Shown here piece after piece: positions 60,381 to 64,000 of a DNA stretch of 64,000 nucleotides. Under the pieces are notes generated by a model that saw only the letters and a program-made list of their open reading frames with translations, was not told where the DNA came from and made no database searches. Position 1 is the stretch's first letter. Each line of letters starts with the position of its first letter. Origin of the DNA: an uncultured Prevotellaceae bacterium (GTDB lineage Bacteria; Bacteroidota; Bacteroidia; Bacteroidales; Bacteroidaceae); the NCBI GenBank assembly GCA_937910905.1, contig CALEPV010000043.1:8667-72666 (forward strand), written 5' to 3'. Made by a program: the position numbers and the translations under genes.

Positions 60381-62138
60381 CTACTTGGACAGTACCACAT
60401 CGCTCGCTACGATGTCGCATGAACCGGAATTGCTGCGACCACCGAAGGCTATCTTGGTCACCGTAGCGAGGTCTATGCCAAGAGCTGTGAGATCCACTTC
60501 CTTGGTGCCTGCACTGTAGTAACCGTTGCCAAACTCAGTGAACGTGCTTCCAACATAGTAGCCCATGCGCACCGGACCGTCGACGAGGTTGCTGAACTTG
60601 AATGTCAGCTTGGAGTAATTAGCCAGCTCGCCATTAGCAAACTCGAACACGGTCATGAGGTTGCTGGTGCTGCCTGTCCAGGTATATGTGGGAGCCGAAT
60701 AGGAGGCATTGCTGCCAGGAGTCTGGAATGTGGCTGTGAGGGTCTCGCCGTCGGAGCTGCCGCCTTGGTTGTCGTCGTTGCCGCCCGAAGTGCCGTTGCC
60801 TTTCAGTACCACATTACCAGGCAGGATGCCGATAGAGCCGCTGCCGCTGTTGCCGCCCATCTGAATCTTCGTAACCTTTGACAGGTCTACGCCGGAAGCT
60901 GCCAGAGCCTTCAGGTCGATGGTCTTGGTGCCTGCGCTGTAGAAGGGCGAACCTGTGAAGTTGGTGTAAGAACCGCCATCCAGCACATAGCCCATGCGCC
61001 AGCTCGCTCCAGCTTCCATGTCGGTAGTAGTCACCTCAAGAGTCTTATAGCCGGCTAGCTCGCCAGCGGAGAACTCCAGTATGGTCATCAGGTTGTTGGT
61101 GCTGCCTGTCCAGGTGTAAACGCCACTGTCGTAGGTGGCATTCTGGCCAGAGCCAAGAGCCACGAAAGACGCGGGAGAATATGTAATCTCAGGCAGTTCG
61201 CCTTCTGTGACATCGCCGGTCAGCTCCTCGTCCACAACGTCCCAGTCACTCACCGTGCTGCTCAGTACTATAGCAGCCTTGGCCTCAGCACCCTGGCCGC
61301 TGACATTCACATTGTAGACGTACGACTTGCCCGACTCAAAGGTAGCCTGGCTGTTCAACTGGGCATTCAGCACCTTGTTGGACAGTATTACCTGCACGAA
61401 ATCGCCTGCTGCCACGGTCTGCGGCACTACAACGGCACTTGCCAGGAAGTCGGTGGTGCTGCTGTTGAAGGTCACGGCCTTGATGCTGACAGCAGTGCCG
61501 GCAGCATCGCCTATTGTGCCGTCGGCCACTTTCAGGCTTGTCTGCGGCAGGGTGTTCAGGATGTTGATTGTTGCACTGCTCAAGTCTACATCGGTATCAT
61601 CCGACAGCGTGAACTTCACCGTGAGTTTTGCGAGCTTATGCTCGAAGTTCAGGGCTACAACGGGATTATCCTTGGTGAACGAGTTTGTGCTTACAGGCGT
61701 TCCTATGAGCAGGTCGCTCTTCAGGTAGCCAGCATCGCTGCTCTGGTCGGCAGCCACAGTGAATGTCACGTCTTCATCGACTTTTCCTGTGAAGTCGCTT
61801 GCGTATGGAGCGTAAGCGCACACGCTGACAGCTGAGCCGTCCTCGGGGAAGTAGAGTTTGCTGCCCGAGAAACCACCGTTGCCGTTGGCCGTCAGTTTGG
61901 CATTGTCTCCACCAGAGATATAGCCGTCACTGGTCTTGGCGAACACACCGACTTCTACGCCGTTGGCAATCTGCACTTTCTGCAGCGAGGTATTGGCACT
62001 ACGTGTCTGGACCACACTGCTCACGAAGGTTATGGCCGTGGTGCCGTCTGGTGCCTGCATAGCGATATTTTCATCGGAAGAGCAAGCGGCAAATGTTAGC
62101 ATTGCCAGCCCAATGGGGAGGAGAAATAGCTTCTTCAT
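60381..62138 (-). CDS. fimbrillin-like lipoprotein with two C-terminal beta domains
   Basis: A 585-aa lipoprotein (MKKLFLLPIGLAMLTFAAC, Cys19). A fimbrillin-type region spans about 20-315: ITFVSSVVQTRSANTS, VCAYAPYASDF, YLKSDLLIGTPVS, ALNFEHKLAKLTVKF and SAVVVPQTVAAGDFV. Two related domains of about 110 residues follow (about 325-450 and 465-585), each with Y-TWTGST-NLM, ELA-Y, MGY, YYSAGTK, VTKI and a final VVL strand. Each would be a beta-sandwich, possibly carbohydrate-binding. The reading frame upstream to 62381 is only translated repeat DNA, so the ATG at 62138 is used. Confidence 0.84.
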   Translation of the reverse strand: MKKLFLLPIGLAMLTFAACSSDENIAMQAPDGTTAITFVSSVVQTRSANTSLQKVQIANGVEVGVFAKTSDGYISGGDNAKLTANGNGGFSGSKLYFPEDGSAVSVCAYAPYASDFTGKVDEDVTFTVAADQSSDAGYLKSDLLIGTPVSTNSFTKDNPVVALNFEHKLAKLTVKFTLSDDTDVDLSSATINILNTLPQTSLKVADGTIGDAAGTAVSIKAVTFNSSTTDFLASAVVVPQTVAAGDFVQVILSNKVLNAQLNSQATFESGKSYVYNVNVSGQGAEAKAAIVLSSTVSDWDVVDEELTGDVTEGELPEITYSPASFVALGSGQNATYDSGVYTWTGSTNNLMTILEFSAGELAGYKTLEVTTTDMEAGASWRMGYVLDGGSYTNFTGSPFYSAGTKTIDLKALAASGVDLSKVTKIQMGGNSGSGSIGILPGNVVLKGNGTSGGNDDNQGGSSDGETLTATFQTPGSNASYSAPTYTWTGSTSNLMTVFEFANGELANYSKLTFKFSNLVDGPVRMGYYVGSTFTEFGNGYYSAGTKEVDLTALGIDLATVTKIAFGGRSNSGSCDIVASDVVLSK

Positions 62139-62177
62139 ATTGCGGTTGAATTTTTGATTTGTTTGTTGTTCCCGACG

Positions 62178-62338
62178 GGTGAACCGTCGGGCGCGGACGA
62201 GGTGAACCGTCTGGTGCGGACGAGGTGAACCGTCGGGCGCGGACGAGGTGAACCGTCTGGTGCGGACGTGGTGAGGCGTCGGACGCGGACGTGGTGAGGC
62301 GTCGGGTGCTGAAGAGGTAAAGCGTTGGGAAACGGTGC
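62178..62338. repeat. seven 23-bp tandem repeats between fimbrillin-like genes
   Basis: Seven units of exactly 23 bp begin GGTGAACCGTC and continue with alternating GGGCGCGGACGA or TGGTGCGGACGA-type ends. The last unit reaches the stop codon of the upstream gene and is most degenerate. CCCGACGG/CCGTCGGG at 62171-62190 forms a hairpin at the other end. It is far more GC-rich than flanking DNA. Confidence 0.93.
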
Positions 62339-64000
62339 TATTCGAGATACATCTCAGAGGCTTTGACGATACAGGAGCCACTGTTGCTGTTGCCCCCGAA
62401 GCGGATGGCGGTCACATCGGCTGCGGTGTGGGTGTCGTCGAGCAGCTCGGTGATGGCTGTAGCCTTGGTGCCGGCACTGTAGTAGCTCTTGCTCTTGTTG
62501 GTGTTGTCGCTGAAGAGCACGTTGATACGCACGGAGGCTCCATCGCTGAGTTCTGTGAAGGCAAAGTTCAACGTGGTGTAGTTGGCCAGCTCGCCGTTAT
62601 CGAAGGTGAAGCAGTTCATCAGGTTGTTGGTGCTGCCCGTCCATGCGTAGGTGAAGGTGGTGGCATCGTATGAGGCATTGCTGCCAGGAGTGCCGAAAGT
62701 GGCATAGAGCTTACCGTCGGCAGCGGGTTCGTCACTGCCCTGCTCATCGCCCTGGTCGTCGCCGGTGTCGGTGCTACCGTCGCCGTTGCCAATGAGTATG
62801 ACATCGCTTGCCAAGATATCGCAAGAACCGGCATTGCTGCGACCACCGAATGCTATCTTCGTCACTGTGGAGAGGTCTATGCCCAGAGCTGTCAGGTCTA
62901 TGGTCTTCTCGCCTGCGCTGTAGTATCCAGAGCCAAACTCAGTGAATGACGAACCAACGTAGTAGCCCATGCGCACGGGACCGTCCACGAGGTTGCTGAA
63001 TGTGAACTTAAGGGTGTGGTAGTCGGCCAGCTCGCCGTTGGCAAACTCAAACACGGTCATCAGGTTGCTGGTGCTGCCCGTCCAGGTGTAGGTGGGAGCA
63101 TCGTATGAAGCATTGCTGCCGGGTGTCTGGAATGTGGCCGTGAGCGTGATAGGTTCAATCTCTCCCTCTTCAGACTCAGCCTCGCCCAAGTCCTCTGTTC
63201 CCCATGCAGCAATGCTGGTAGAACCCAGCTCGAGTGTCAGCTCCACAACCGGCTCCTCAACTGTTCCCACCTTCACGGTGAAGTTATATGACTTGCCACC
63301 GACAAATGCTGTGGCAGTGCCCAGCTTGGCAATGAGCTGCTTGCCGTCGGCAATGATTTTTACCAGCTCCGTGCCGGCTTCGATCTGCTGCGGAACTATG
63401 ATGGCGCAAGCTGTAGTAGCAGTGCCAAGGGCTGCGACAGCCTTGATGTTCTGCACGTCGCCTGTAGCTTCTCCCAGCTCACCGGTCTGAACGTTCAGAG
63501 TAGTAGCGACTTTGGTATTGGTAACTGTAACAGAACCGCCGGTCAGATCCAGGTTTGATGTCTCAGCCTGCTCTATCGTAACGTTGAGCTTGGCCAGCTT
63601 GTGGGTGAAGTTCAGGGCTATGGCACTCTCGGTCTGCGACACAGGGTTAGAGGCAGGAACGCCGTATACCAGGTCGCTGGCCAGATAGCCGGCCTCTGTT
63701 GTCTGGTCTGTAGCTACGCTGAATGCGTTGGCAGCATCGTAGGCCCATCCTGTCTGATAGGGGGCATAAGCATAGATAGACACATCGCCTTCTGTTGGCC
63801 ATGCCATATCGGTGGCTGCTGTAAGGTCGCCGTTTACTTCAACAGAATACGGGTTGTTGTCGCCGTTGGTGACTGTTGAAGTTCCAGCCACACCGAAAGC
63901 ACCGACTTGCACGGCTGTGTTCAGCTGCGTGGTTTGAGGGTCGGCAGTGGCACGGGTTTGTGACAGTTGCGTTGTCAGGGAAATGACATCGCCTTTCTTG
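62338..64000 (-). CDS. fimbrillin-like protein with two C-terminal beta domains, 5' end beyond window
   Basis: 553 residues are visible; the frame runs open to the right edge (KKGDVISLTTQLSQTRAT...), so the start and signal peptide are missing. A fimbrillin-type region is evident: YAYAPYQTGWAYDAANAF, YLASDLVYGVPASNPVS, ALNFTHKLAKLNVTI and AIIVPQQIEAGTELV. Two 110-residue domains follow. The first is nearly identical to the last domain of the 60381 gene (YTWTGSTSNLMTVFEFANGE, VRMGYYVGS, VTKIAFGGRSN). The second is more diverged. An Asp-rich linker (GNGDGSTDTGDDQGDEQGSD) joins them. It is the first visible gene of the xylan series. Confidence 0.84.
   Translation of the reverse strand, partial: KKGDVISLTTQLSQTRATADPQTTQLNTAVQVGAFGVAGTSTVTNGDNNPYSVEVNGDLTAATDMAWPTEGDVSIYAYAPYQTGWAYDAANAFSVATDQTTEAGYLASDLVYGVPASNPVSQTESAIALNFTHKLAKLNVTIEQAETSNLDLTGGSVTVTNTKVATTLNVQTGELGEATGDVQNIKAVAALGTATTACAIIVPQQIEAGTELVKIIADGKQLIAKLGTATAFVGGKSYNFTVKVGTVEEPVVELTLELGSTSIAAWGTEDLGEAESEEGEIEPITLTATFQTPGSNASYDAPTYTWTGSTSNLMTVFEFANGELADYHTLKFTFSNLVDGPVRMGYYVGSSFTEFGSGYYSAGEKTIDLTALGIDLSTVTKIAFGGRSNAGSCDILASDVILIGNGDGSTDTGDDQGDEQGSDEPAADGKLYATFGTPGSNASYDATTFTYAWTGSTNNLMNCFTFDNGELANYTTLNFAFTELSDGASVRINVLFSDNTNKSKSYYSAGTKATAITELLDDTHTAADVTAIRFGGNSNSGSCIVKASEMYLE

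Noticed and set aside
62178..62338. CRISPR array or N-terminal coding extension of the fimbrillin-like gene
   Set aside because: The units are contiguous without unique spacers, and the apparent coding frame is Arg/Pro-rich translation of the repeat. A proper lipoprotein start lies at 62138.

Overview
The window looks like chromosome of a Bacteroidales bacterium, most likely a Prevotella-type gut or rumen species. The evidence is paired SusC/SusD genes, many outer-membrane lipoproteins, Bacteroidetes promoters (TTTG, about 19 bp, TAnnTTTG), little Shine-Dalgarno sequence, and secreted proteins ending in a Prevotella-like C-terminal tail (D-x-Q-G-R ... G-x-Y-I-V). No rRNA, tRNA, insertion sequence, integrase or CRISPR array was seen.

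Layout. Positions 1-5940 (minus): leuB, a TPR histidine kinase and an Oar-like TonB-dependent receptor cut by the left edge, packed as one likely operon. Positions 6239-23914 (minus): a seven-gene outer-membrane operon with three fasciclin-domain (FAS1) lipoproteins and two unlike SusC/SusD pairs, with no glycoside hydrolase. Positions 24208-28117 (plus): galactose genes (galM, sugar MFS permease, galK). Positions 28700-31521: an AT-rich secreted protein of unknown function behind a structured leader, and a small protein. Positions 32082-36658 (plus): arabinose genes (secreted mutarotase, SSS symporter, Nudix-type AraR, araD). Positions 36769-38617 (minus): ferritin-like protein, small winged-helix protein, PPOX protein and ZIP transporter, bracketed by a 37-bp direct repeat. 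Positions 38919-43402 (minus): xylose uptake and entry (xylE-xylB-xylA), divergent from a GH43 enzyme and a GH29-like enzyme (43673-47108). Positions 47130-64000 (minus): a long glucuronoxylan locus. In transcription order it holds three fimbrillin-like lipoproteins, GH98, GH10, a GPH oligosaccharide symporter, GH43, uxaC, a hexuronate MFS permease, uxuA and uxuB.

How the genes fit together. GH98 and GH10 would cut xylan outside or at the cell surface. The GPH symporter would import short xylo-oligosaccharides and the cytoplasmic GH43 would release pentoses. XylE/XylA/XylB feed xylose, and AraM/AraP/AraD feed arabinose, into the pentose phosphate pathway. UxaC/UxuB/UxuA carry glucuronate to KDG. 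Missing from the window are araA, araB, an alpha-glucuronidase (GH67/GH115), kdgK/kdgA and a xylan SusC/SusD pair.

The most unusual signals are (1) intergenic tandem arrays with strict periods of 7, 8, 22 or 23 bp at eleven places, including one octamer family placed just upstream of the start codons of xylA, uxuA and the GH10 xylanase; (2) the enzyme-free FAS1/dual-SusCD operon; and (3) fimbrillin-like proteins carrying tandem copies of a roughly 110-residue beta-rich domain next to xylanases.
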